From: JAWUWD01 sp034112085
Lineage (GTDB): Bacteria > Bacteroidota > Bacteroidia > Cytophagales > Cyclobacteriaceae
Assembly (NCBI GenBank): GCA_034112085.1
Contig: JAWUWD010000075.1
Span: forward strand, 1-27,724
Length of the DNA: 27,724 bases
Direction of reading: 5' to 3'
The position numbers and the translations under genes were made by a program. Shown in pieces: positions 14,867 through 22,962 of this stretch. Within the stretch, counting starts at the first letter, position 1. Each line of letters opens with the position of its first letter. Below the pieces are notes generated by a model that was given only the letters and a program-made list of their open reading frames with translations, had not been told where the DNA came from and made no database searches.

Positions 14867-17469
14867 AAACCAATGGACTTCATCCTCCTAAGTGGTGTGA
14901 TAGATTCTTAGAGTGGTATTGTGATGATCGCTTATTAGAAGAAATTCAAGGCGATTCACTAGAAATATTCTACACAAGAGTGGAGGAAGAAGGGATTTCA
15001 GCTGCCAATAGAAAGTATGCCTGGGATGTATTGCGGTTCTTACGTTGGTCAAATGTCAAAAAAGTCAGCTCTAATTATCAACCATTAATCAACATTGCCA
15101 TGTTCAAAAATTATCTCAAAATAGGTTTCAGAAATCTACTTAAGAATCGAGTTCCATCTGCAATTAATGTTTTCGGTCTCTCCTTGTCAATCGCTTGCGC
15201 AATAGTGGTATTTATATTCTTGGATTTTCAATACAATATGGATTCTTACCATAAAAATTCCCAAGATATCTATCAAGTCACTAATTGGGTAAAGCAGAAA
15301 GAAGACCTAAATCAATGGGGAAGGACGCCAGCTCTGTTAAGTAATTCTATGTCTGAAGACTTTGATCAAATTCAAGATATTGCCAGGGTTCATCGAAGAT
15401 CTGCAGTTTTGAAATATAAAGATGAGGTGTTCAATGAGACGGTAAGTTTTGCAGATCCTTCATTTCTTACAATGTTCAGTTTCCCGCTACAGAGTGGAAA
15501 TGCAGGGGCCTTGAATAGTGAAAAATCAGTGGTCATATCAAATAATATAGCCATAAAATACTTTGGGTATGACAATCCAGTAGGGCAAGAGTTGGAGATC
15601 ATATTTGATAAAAATCATAAAGAAATTTTCTTGGTCGCTGCTATTGCAGATAAACTTCCAGCTAACTCAAGTTTTGGGTTTGAAGTACTTATACCTTTTA
15701 TGAATTATGAGAAAATTTATGGTCCCAAAATGTCCTCTTGGGAGAATTATGTTAATGTGACATTCGTACAAATGCAACCAGGAAAATCTCCAGATGAACT
15801 GCTTGAGGTAATGAATAATCAGTATGTTGACATTCAAAATAAGGCTTCAGAAGATTGGAAGATTGACAGTTTCAGTTTTGTAGCCTTGACAGAGCTAGCA
15901 GTAAGTAATCATGCCCTTGATTATGGCTTTGCTAGTGGAAGTCATCCTTCTGGCCGTATTGCACTTTCTGTAATTGCAATTTTTCTCCTGCTATTGTCAT
16001 GTCTTAATTACATGAACATAGCCATTGTTTCTGCATCTGGCAGACTCAAAGAAATTGGTCTTAGAAAAGTTGTGGGAGGTAGACGCACTGAAATAATAAA
16101 TCAATTTCTTGTGGAGAATATCCTCGTTTGTTTTATCTCCTTGTTATTTGGAATTTCACTTGCCTATTTTTTGTTTTTGCCAGGATTTAACACTGTATTG
16201 CCAGTAACTATTCCTTTTGCCTTTTCCTCACCAGTGGTGATGGTAAGCTTCTTCTTGATACTTGTACTTGTTGTTGGGGTTATTTCAGGCGCTTATCCCG
16301 CATTTTATATTTCTGCATTTAAGCCGGTAGATATATTTAGAGGCAAGCAGAAATTTGGTAAGAAAAATATGTTCAGCAAAATATTTCTTGTCTTTCAATT
16401 TGTACTGGCATTTATGACAATCCTCACAGGGATAATCTTCACCGAAAATGCAATTTTCCAATCTAAACTAGATTGGGGATATAATCCCAACCAAATAGTA
16501 TCTATTCCGATTGAAGGGGAGAAACATTTCAATGAACTGTATGACAAATTCAATGCTAATCCAAAAATAGTTCATATTGCTGGGTCTCAACATCAAATAG
16601 GTAGAGGCACAACACCAGCCATGGTGGAATTTGAGAAAGTGAAGCTTGAGGCTCGAATGATGAATATTGGTCCAAATTATTTTGAAACGATGAACTTAAG
16701 GTTGGTGAAAGGTAATACATTCTCTAATAAAGAATCATCAAATGATTTGGAAGCTATAATGATAAATCAGGCATTCGAAAAAGCCATGAATTGGGATGGG
16801 TCGTTGGAAAGAAAAATAAAAATTGAAGACAAACAATACTATGTGTTGGGAGTAGTTGAGGACTTTAGATATTGGTCATTCTACAATGCTATCGAGCCAT
16901 GTATTTTACGAATTACCGATGAAAGTGAGTTCAATTATATTTCATTTCAAACTAACTCAACATCAACAGAAGAAATGGATGCGTATGTCAAAAATGTTTG
17001 GAAGGAAGTAGAACCAGACTTGCCTTATGAAGGATTTTATCAGAATCAGGTATTCGAACGTTTTTTCACAGAATCAGAGGCTAATATGAAACTGATGTTT
17101 TTCATATCTGGCATGGCACTTGTCTTAGCCTGTATGGGTTTGTATGGATTGGTATCCTTCAATATCACAAGGAAAATGAAGGATTTCAGTGTTCGTAAAA
17201 TACTTGGTGCGAACATGTGGAGTATTACTAAAATATTAAATAATGACTTTATCTGGTACTTGGTAATTGCCGGTGTGATCGGGGCACCAATCTCATATTA
17301 TTTAATGGACATACTTCTTCACTCTATTTTTGAAGTAGTAAAGCCGATGAATGCTTTCCCTTTTGTGATTGCCATAACAGCCGTAATATTCACTGCTTAT
17401 ATTACCATAGCTTCACAAATTATGAGAGTCGCTAAAAATAACCCTACAGATACTCTTAGAAGTGAGTAG
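14863..17469 (+). CDS. FtsX-like permease with N-terminal prefix domain
   Basis: An 868-residue protein made of a cytoplasmic prefix domain of about 79 residues and a double FtsX/MacB permease beginning at Met80 (MFKNYLKIGFRNLLKNR). The prefix (WCDRFLEWYC, LLEEIQGDSLEIF, AWDVLRFLR) matches the extensions of the two permeases at 20341-25600. As far as I recall, such permease prefix domains are typically found where a PadR gene is adjacent, as here. In the permease part, TM1 is at about 100-122 and TM2 from about 364, with coupling helices KEIGLRKVVGGR and KDFSVRKILGAN and C terminus NPTDTLRSE. The second motif deviates (SVRK, GAN). No ATPase is nearby. Transport or ligand-sensing roles are possible; substrate unknown. 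Confidence 0.92.
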   Translation: MKTNGLHPPKWCDRFLEWYCDDRLLEEIQGDSLEIFYTRVEEEGISAANRKYAWDVLRFLRWSNVKKVSSNYQPLINIAMFKNYLKIGFRNLLKNRVPSAINVFGLSLSIACAIVVFIFLDFQYNMDSYHKNSQDIYQVTNWVKQKEDLNQWGRTPALLSNSMSEDFDQIQDIARVHRRSAVLKYKDEVFNETVSFADPSFLTMFSFPLQSGNAGALNSEKSVVISNNIAIKYFGYDNPVGQELEIIFDKNHKEIFLVAAIADKLPANSSFGFEVLIPFMNYEKIYGPKMSSWENYVNVTFVQMQPGKSPDELLEVMNNQYVDIQNKASEDWKIDSFSFVALTELAVSNHALDYGFASGSHPSGRIALSVIAIFLLLLSCLNYMNIAIVSASGRLKEIGLRKVVGGRRTEIINQFLVENILVCFISLLFGISLAYFLFLPGFNTVLPVTIPFAFSSPVVMVSFFLILVLVVGVISGAYPAFYISAFKPVDIFRGKQKFGKKNMFSKIFLVFQFVLAFMTILTGIIFTENAIFQSKLDWGYNPNQIVSIPIEGEKHFNELYDKFNANPKIVHIAGSQHQIGRGTTPAMVEFEKVKLEARMMNIGPNYFETMNLRLVKGNTFSNKESSNDLEAIMINQAFEKAMNWDGSLERKIKIEDKQYYVLGVVEDFRYWSFYNAIEPCILRITDESEFNYISFQTNSTSTEEMDAYVKNVWKEVEPDLPYEGFYQNQVFERFFTESEANMKLMFFISGMALVLACMGLYGLVSFNITRKMKDFSVRKILGANMWSITKILNNDFIWYLVIAGVIGAPISYYLMDILLHSIFEVVKPMNAFPFVIAITAVIFTAYITIASQIMRVAKNNPTDTLRSE

Positions 17470-17480
17470 AGCAATAAAAT

Positions 17481-17522
17481 CAATAAAAAAGGTCAAGAGA
17501 ATTCCCTTGACCTTTTTTATTG
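17481..17522. terminator. Bidirectional rho-independent terminator
   Basis: A perfect 17-bp stem (17481-17497 with 17506-17522) has an 8-nt loop. The GGTCAAG core is flanked by six A on one side and six T on the other. It lies 12 nt after the permease stop (17469) and before the convergent gene ending at 17635, so it can stop transcription from both sides. Confidence 0.92.
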
Positions 17523-17634
17523 ACCCTACAGAATAAATTTCTTGTAATGGTATGAGTGGTTATGATGACTACATGTCCATCGTAAATGGCGTAATACTAC
17601 AACGTCAATCAATCTAGAGGGGGTCGGATTGAAG

Positions 17635-18252
17635 TCAAATCTTCTCTAAAGATTTTTTATACATTCTGAAAAATAGAAATGGCAAAAAGCCAAATCCCAA
17701 AACTAGAAAAGCTAGACCAAGTACAGTAGGGGCTCCTTGTAGATGCATAATTTTCATCCAGCTAGCAAGCGTAAACAGGATGATTCCTAAACTGCCAAAT
17801 ATCCATTTAAGTTTTTCCGATAATACGGTTTGAATGCTTCCTTTAAACCTATTGAGCAATAGCAAGGGGACAAAAACAAATGCTACTCCAGACATCCCAG
17901 TAAATATAATGATATTGGCTCCGGGCAAATGCGATAGTTTGAAATATACTCCAAGTAGCCATGCAAGGGAGAAAATAAATCCTAATAAATAAGCGAGACG
18001 TTTCATAATTATTATTCGGTTATAGTTAAGCAAAAATATTGTTTCGTTTTGTACGTAGTCTAGGCCTTCTGGAGCGGTAAGTTGAATAGCCGCTTTAAAA
18101 GCATCATCAAATGAAAACCCTTTGCCGATATGAATTTCGATGACACAGCAAAAGTGATCTAATAAGTCATCTTTTAGGCTTTGAATATTGATGCTGCTCT
18201 GATCGATGTAGTCCTGAATGAGGTCTACATTTTCTTCTGTCAATTGAATCAT
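17635..18252 (-). CDS. Four-span membrane protein with cytoplasmic N-terminal domain, partner of PadR
   Basis: A 205-residue protein. Residues 1-80 form a soluble helical domain (LIQDYID, LKDDLLDHFCCVIE, FDDAFKAAI), followed by four membrane segments at about 84-104, 112-133, 150-166 and 174-196. The motif FKLSHLPGANIII (104-116) recurs as MKIMHLQGAPTVL (166-178), an internal repeat resembling the FKxxHWPGA pattern of GldL-type membrane proteins in Bacteroidota. The start overlaps the PadR stop by 4 bp (18249-18252). Small membrane proteins with a helical cytoplasmic head translated from a PadR transcript often act with, or report to, the regulator; here that is inference from position. Function unknown. 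Confidence 0.8.
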   Translation of the reverse strand: MIQLTEENVDLIQDYIDQSSINIQSLKDDLLDHFCCVIEIHIGKGFSFDDAFKAAIQLTAPEGLDYVQNETIFLLNYNRIIIMKRLAYLLGFIFSLAWLLGVYFKLSHLPGANIIIFTGMSGVAFVFVPLLLLNRFKGSIQTVLSEKLKWIFGSLGIILFTLASWMKIMHLQGAPTVLGLAFLVLGFGFLPFLFFRMYKKSLEKI

Positions 18253-18593
18253 TCGATTGACATTTTTAGATCTTGATCAAATATCAATGAGAGCGTTTGA
18301 ATAAATTCTTTCAATTCAATAATTGATTTCTTTTGCTGCTCTTCACCTATGGGCGTGAGATAGTAATATTTACGCACCCTTTTCCCGATATACTCTTCTT
18401 CATAAGATAGAATACCATCTTTCATGAGCTTGTGCAAGGCAGGGTACAACGAACCATCTTTCAATAGTATTTTATCATGTGATAACTCCTTGACCTTCTG
18501 GGCAATTTCATATCCATACATTTTACCGTTGTCTACAAGGAGTTTTAAAATCATGGTAGATAATGTGCCTTTTAACAGTTCTTTATTTGACAT
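18249..18593 (-). CDS. PadR-family transcriptional regulator
   Basis: A 114-residue winged-helix protein with the classical PadR pattern: LLKGTLSTMILKLLVDNGKMYGYEIAQKV, then KDGSLYPALHKLMKDGILSY, and the wing RVRKYYYLTPIGEEQ. It is nearer to the standard PadR/LmrR group than the other two PadR proteins in the window. It is translationally coupled to the four-span membrane protein at 17635-18252 and lies 50 bp after the membrane protein at 18644-19243, so all three may form one unit. It likely represses its own operon until a membrane-active compound or similar signal appears. Confidence 0.93.
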   Translation of the reverse strand: MSNKELLKGTLSTMILKLLVDNGKMYGYEIAQKVKELSHDKILLKDGSLYPALHKLMKDGILSYEEEYIGKRVRKYYYLTPIGEEQQKKSIIELKEFIQTLSLIFDQDLKMSIE

Positions 18594-18643
18594 AATTGGT
18601 TTTTATAGTTTGAAAGAATATGCGCTAGCTATTGCTAAATCTA

Positions 18644-19243
18644 TTACTGATACTTGTTCCAGTTTCTATTTTTGATTTGCTCTTCGTGTTGTGCGATTAA
18701 GTCAACCCACATGATGTCTCCGGTTTTCTCAACGATTATTTTAGCTTTTTTTGATGCTATGAGCGCCTCTTCATAATGCTCATCCTGATAGAGGAACCAT
18801 GAATATTTGTCATAGCTAAGATAATCGGAATTGATTTCTTGATTCCATTTGATACTTAATAAGTGATACCTGGCATTAGCAGGAATCAAGTAGAATGTCA
18901 AACTCAACAATATGCTCATACTTAATAAAACAAATTGAGATTTATTGGTTTTGTTAAGGGCCACGAGGACTGCTATCAAGGTTAGGACACAGGCCAAGCA
19001 TAATATGATTGTTGCAAAAGGGAAGTGCTTAATCGAAACTAATAATAATACCAACCAGGAGATGAGTGCAAAACCAACCATCGGATTTAGACCTTCAATC
19101 TTTTTGAATATTGCAATACAAAAAATTACCATCATCAAAAAGATGCTAGCTATCATGATTATGGTATTGTAATTAATATGAAAAAACTTAAGAATAAAGC
19201 CGAGCAAAAATAGACTGGCCGCAAAAGCGAATAATTTCCTCAT
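18644..19243 (-). CDS. Multi-span membrane protein with helical C-terminal tail
   Basis: A 199-residue protein with about five hydrophobic segments in residues 1-120 (beginning FAASLFLLGFILKFF, TIIMIASIFLMMVIFCIAIF and GFALISWLVLLLV). The soluble tail at about 125-199 carries a TPR-like helical pair (YSWFLYQDEHYEEALIASKKA), which may bind a partner protein. The start of the protein, FILKFFHINYNTIIM, recalls the KxxH membrane motif of its neighbour at 17635. It precedes the PadR gene by 50 bp and is probably the first gene of the unit. No family is recognised. Confidence 0.7.
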   Translation of the reverse strand: MRKLFAFAASLFLLGFILKFFHINYNTIIMIASIFLMMVIFCIAIFKKIEGLNPMVGFALISWLVLLLVSIKHFPFATIILCLACVLTLIAVLVALNKTNKSQFVLLSMSILLSLTFYLIPANARYHLLSIKWNQEINSDYLSYDKYSWFLYQDEHYEEALIASKKAKIIVEKTGDIMWVDLIAQHEEQIKNRNWNKYQ

Positions 19244-19654
19244 AATAGATGTTTTTATCTAAGTATTTAATTTACATCGAACAATGATACATAGAATTAT
19301 GATGTATTACAAATCTTTACAATAAAATAACTAATAGACCTTCTGAGGGTGTATTACTTTGTGTAATTTCAAATAATGAGATAACCATAAAGAATCAACG
19401 AGGCCTACACTTGGGTCTTTTATCTGTAGCACTGAATTTTGGCCAGAGATCAATCTGACTGAGAAAGTATCTTGAAAAGAATATTCTGAAGGTGCTCAAT
19501 AGAATAAAGAACAGAAATGAAATACATCTTTTCTGTTAGTATGTAGGTTTTTTGGGCATTGATATAAGGAACTCTGACACCAAGAGTGCATTATGTAATA
19601 AGGGGAAGATTCTTTTAATATGTAGTTCGAAAAGGTGTTGATATATTTGGAGAG
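19244..19654. other. Gene-poor stretch
   Basis: About 410 bases without a convincing gene. It must contain the promoter of 18644-19243 on its left side. I saw only a small hairpin, ATTAC-TTTGT-GTAAT (about 19353-19367). No RNA gene, repeat or decayed gene could be supported. Confidence 0.5.
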
Positions 19655-20119
19655 CTACATCTCTACCCTTGCTCTCCCTGCCTCCATTATCGCATAGGTT
19701 TTTACGTCAGCAAATCCGGCTTGTCCAAGTTCTTCGGTTGCTACCTGATGATCGGAAGGAATAAACTGACCTTCACTATCCCACCAAGTTTGTGCATTGG
19801 CTCTGGCAGAGGTCTTATCGATATCAAAAAGGTGAATAATAGAATCTGAAATGATCCAAGGTTTCTCAACACTACTGTGCTTATCAAAGATCATTCCTCT
19901 CATTCGCGTAGCCATTTCATCTTTTTGTTTGAAGTGAGAAATGGTATAGGCCATAGTCTCTGGTTCAATCATGATGTTGTCCCAGAATTTTTTAGAGGAG
20001 ATCACTTCGGCAGTGGTCAGCATATATCCATAACCTTTCTCGACAGGTTCTTTACTGATAGCACACTGTGCCTTAAAAGGCTTTTTCTTTTTACCGAATA
20101 TACTTGATAGGATTGACAT
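19655..20119 (-). CDS. Conserved-looking protein of unknown function
   Basis: A 154-residue soluble protein. The first 14 residues are basic (FGKKKKPFK), then QCAISKEPVEKGYGYMLTTAEV, a middle part with KKFWDNIM and ETMAYTISHF, and a C-terminal region with WWDSEGQFIPSDHQ and EAGRARVEM. There is no signal peptide or membrane segment. A lone cysteine (Cys19) does not make a metal site. The gene stands alone with its own upstream palindrome. I do not recognise the family and give no function. Confidence 0.7.
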   Translation of the reverse strand: MSILSSIFGKKKKPFKAQCAISKEPVEKGYGYMLTTAEVISSKKFWDNIMIEPETMAYTISHFKQKDEMATRMRGMIFDKHSSVEKPWIISDSIIHLFDIDKTSARANAQTWWDSEGQFIPSDHQVATEELGQAGFADVKTYAIMEAGRARVEM

Positions 20120-20146
20120 GAGTTGTTTTTTTTGAGTTCTGACCTA

Positions 20147-20162
20147 ATTACCCGAGGGTAAT
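20147..20162. promoter_or_regulatory. Perfect palindrome upstream of the 154-residue protein
   Basis: ATTACCCGAGGGTAAT is a perfect 16-bp palindrome whose near edge is 27 nt before the start codon at 20119 (minus strand). The position and symmetry fit a repressor operator over the promoter. No candidate regulator is identified. Confidence 0.45.
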
Positions 20163-20340
20163 ATGTGCAACGGGTTTATTTCTACAAAGTTATAATATTT
20201 GACATGTATTTACTCATCCATCAGACATTCCATAGGATTTTTAACTGTTGTTTTTATAGCTTAAATGAACTTATTCTGAAGATTAGAATGACTTATATGA
20301 GCAATTGTGGTATTTGCAATCTTTTATTAATAGACTTTTT

Positions 20341-22962
20341 CTACTCAATTTTTAGTGAAGCAACGGGATTGGTCATCGCAGTCTTATAAACTTGACTAAT
20401 AATAGTCACTATGGTCAAGACCAAGATCGCAAAGATGACAGGGACAGTCATCCACCAATCCAAATCAATGCGATAAGCAAAATTAGACAACCATCTGTTT
20501 ATTGAGAATAATGCGATTGGGAGTCCAATTGCAAATGCGATGACTACCAATGACAATAGATTTTTGGAAAGCAATACCAGTAAGTTGAGTGTTGATGCCC
20601 CAAGAATTTTTCTTACACCCATTTCCTTAATTCGATCATTAGTAGATAAAGCCGCTATCCCTAAAAGACCCATTAGTGACATCGTAATCGCAATCATAGC
20701 AAAGTAGAAAGTCAAACTGGAAAATTGCTGTTCGGACTTATAAAGCTCATTGTAGGATTGATCTGCAAAAGAGTAACTCATAGGCAGGTCTGGAAATAAA
20801 TCACTCCATTCTGATTCAACTTTGGCTACGGTGTTTTGGATGTTATCACTATTCAGATCCAAGGTAATAAAGGTAAAGTACGCTCTGGATATACTGAAAG
20901 TAAGTGGGGCTATTTCCTCACGAAGAGAGGTAAAGTGAAAATCCTTGATCACTCCGATTACTTCTCCTTTCCATCTTCCAGCTTGTAAAAATGGACGACC
21001 AATAACATCTTCTATATTGCTATAACCAAGTGCTGCCACGGCTGATTCATTAAGGAGCATGGTTTTTCGATAATCAGAGGGGCGATCAGCTTCAAAACCA
21101 CGACCGGCAATAACCTCTATTTCATATTGATTAATAAAATCATGATCCACATAGTAGGCATCCGCAAACAGTTCTATTACTTCACCATTTGTACCTGGTA
21201 TTTCACTCATTGATTTTCTGTTGGACCTTCCGGGAATACTGGATGATATACTTGCACTCTCCACTCCTGAGAGTGCTTTGAGCCGATCTTTAATGGTGGC
21301 TGAGCTTCTATTTATTCTACCATCAAAATGAAAGTCAATGACCAGCTTATGGCTCTTGTTATAGCCCAGTTCTTTTGTTTGCAGGAAGTCTAGTTGTTTA
21401 GTAATAACAACCGCTGAAACTACTATAATAATAGATATTACAAACTGAGCGACTACGAATCCGTTTTTCAGGAATGTGCTTTTTGCTCCTAGTTTAAAAT
21501 TTCCTTTTAGAAGGTGCTCGAACTTTAGACTGGATAGAATAAATGCAGGGAATGCACCACTTAATAGACCTACTACAATAGCAAGACCAATCACATTGAG
21601 ATATAGTTCATAATTTTCAAACGGCTGATCGATAATGGATTTACCTACCAATTGATTAAATGAAGGGGTGAATAAAATAAAAAGTGAAATGGCTATTAAA
21701 CAGGCAATAATTGAAAAAAGGATAGCTTCTATTAGATGCTGTATCTTTTGCTGACTTCTTGATACACCAAGAACTTTTTTCATACTGAGTTCTTTGATAC
21801 GGTTTAGGCAAAGTGCACTTGAAATATTGATAAAATTGAATGCCGCAATGAAGAGTACGAGTCCCGCAATAATCAAGAATATATAGACATTGTTGATATT
21901 GCCAATCACGGCTGATCCAGTTCTACTTCCCCGAGAATCAGTATGGAGATATAGATCTGTCAAGTGCTCCAGTTTAGTCGAGTAGTCGGCCTCGCCTTGA
22001 CTGATTTGCTGATCGATGAAATGCGAGATTTTCGTGTTGAGTTCAGAGACATTGCTGTGTTCAGCCAGTTGTAAGTAAGAATATGTCCCAAAGGCAGTCC
22101 AGTTGGTCTTTCTCTTGGGGTTCCATACCTCTATGAGTGAAGACAACGAAAGAAAAATATCCACTTTGAAATGAGAGTTTTCCGGAATATCTTTCATCAC
22201 ACCCGACACGAAGGAGGGAGTCTTTCCATCCAGCGTTAACTCATTCCCAAGGCAGTCAAGTGTTCCGAAGTATTTTAAGGCAGCACTTTCAGAAATGACT
22301 GCATTGAATGGCGTATCAAAGACTGTAGCAGGATTACCAGAAATGAGGGGAAATGTGAATAAGTCGAATAGACTTGCCTCTGCATATGCGATGTTCTCTT
22401 CTTGAAAATTGTCTTTATCACTTTGGACGAGTAGATAGTCTAAGAAGACTCTTGTGTAGTTTTTAATTTCGGGAAACTGTTGGATGATTTCAGGAGCCAT
22501 GGGCATTGATGAGCTCTCTAGTTTAATTCCTGTAGAAGTATTCACATCCGTTACGAGCCGGTATATGGCGTCCTTATTTTTGTGATAGTCATCGTAGCCT
22601 AGTTCGAAGCCAGCGTACTGTAGTGAGAACAAACAGACTAGAAAAGCCATTGAAAGTCCCACTATATTGATTGATGAATAGGTTTTGTTCTTCACCAATG
22701 ATCGAATGGTGAGCTTGAGATCATTGGTGATAATGTCTATTGTATTCATTTTTTTAGTGCCAGTTATAGGTCTTATGATCCCAGGTCTAAAAAGGCGCAG
22801 CACATCTTTCGCAAACTTCCATTTGGCAGAATACAGACCTTTTTCTTCTGAACTCCTTTCAAACCGCTCTATTAAATCACCCTCTATATCTTCTAAATAA
22901 TCTCTGTGGCAGTACCAGCGAAAGAAGCGAAGAAGTAGCTTTGGTGGCGTATGATTACTCAT
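20341..22962 (-). CDS. FtsX-like permease with N-terminal prefix domain (second of pair)
   Basis: An 873-residue protein. The prefix domain (about 1-70; RFFRWYCHRDYLEDIEGDLIE, FAKDVLRLFRPGIIRPIT) is nearly identical to that of the upstream permease, whereas the rest has diverged. The permease part has TM1 at about 98-118, a periplasmic domain, TM2 around FLIIAGLVLFIAAFNFINIS, coupling helices KELSMKKVLGVS (unusual, usually GIRK) and KEMGVRKILGAS, and C terminus NPVASLKIE. The start overlaps the upstream permease stop by 8 bp (22955-22962), so both are translated together. A conserved prefix beside a divergent permease suggests that the prefix contacts a shared partner. Confidence 0.92.
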   Translation of the reverse strand: MSNHTPPKLLLRFFRWYCHRDYLEDIEGDLIERFERSSEEKGLYSAKWKFAKDVLRLFRPGIIRPITGTKKMNTIDIITNDLKLTIRSLVKNKTYSSINIVGLSMAFLVCLFSLQYAGFELGYDDYHKNKDAIYRLVTDVNTSTGIKLESSSMPMAPEIIQQFPEIKNYTRVFLDYLLVQSDKDNFQEENIAYAEASLFDLFTFPLISGNPATVFDTPFNAVISESAALKYFGTLDCLGNELTLDGKTPSFVSGVMKDIPENSHFKVDIFLSLSSLIEVWNPKRKTNWTAFGTYSYLQLAEHSNVSELNTKISHFIDQQISQGEADYSTKLEHLTDLYLHTDSRGSRTGSAVIGNINNVYIFLIIAGLVLFIAAFNFINISSALCLNRIKELSMKKVLGVSRSQQKIQHLIEAILFSIIACLIAISLFILFTPSFNQLVGKSIIDQPFENYELYLNVIGLAIVVGLLSGAFPAFILSSLKFEHLLKGNFKLGAKSTFLKNGFVVAQFVISIIIVVSAVVITKQLDFLQTKELGYNKSHKLVIDFHFDGRINRSSATIKDRLKALSGVESASISSSIPGRSNRKSMSEIPGTNGEVIELFADAYYVDHDFINQYEIEVIAGRGFEADRPSDYRKTMLLNESAVAALGYSNIEDVIGRPFLQAGRWKGEVIGVIKDFHFTSLREEIAPLTFSISRAYFTFITLDLNSDNIQNTVAKVESEWSDLFPDLPMSYSFADQSYNELYKSEQQFSSLTFYFAMIAITMSLMGLLGIAALSTNDRIKEMGVRKILGASTLNLLVLLSKNLLSLVVIAFAIGLPIALFSINRWLSNFAYRIDLDWWMTVPVIFAILVLTIVTIISQVYKTAMTNPVASLKIE

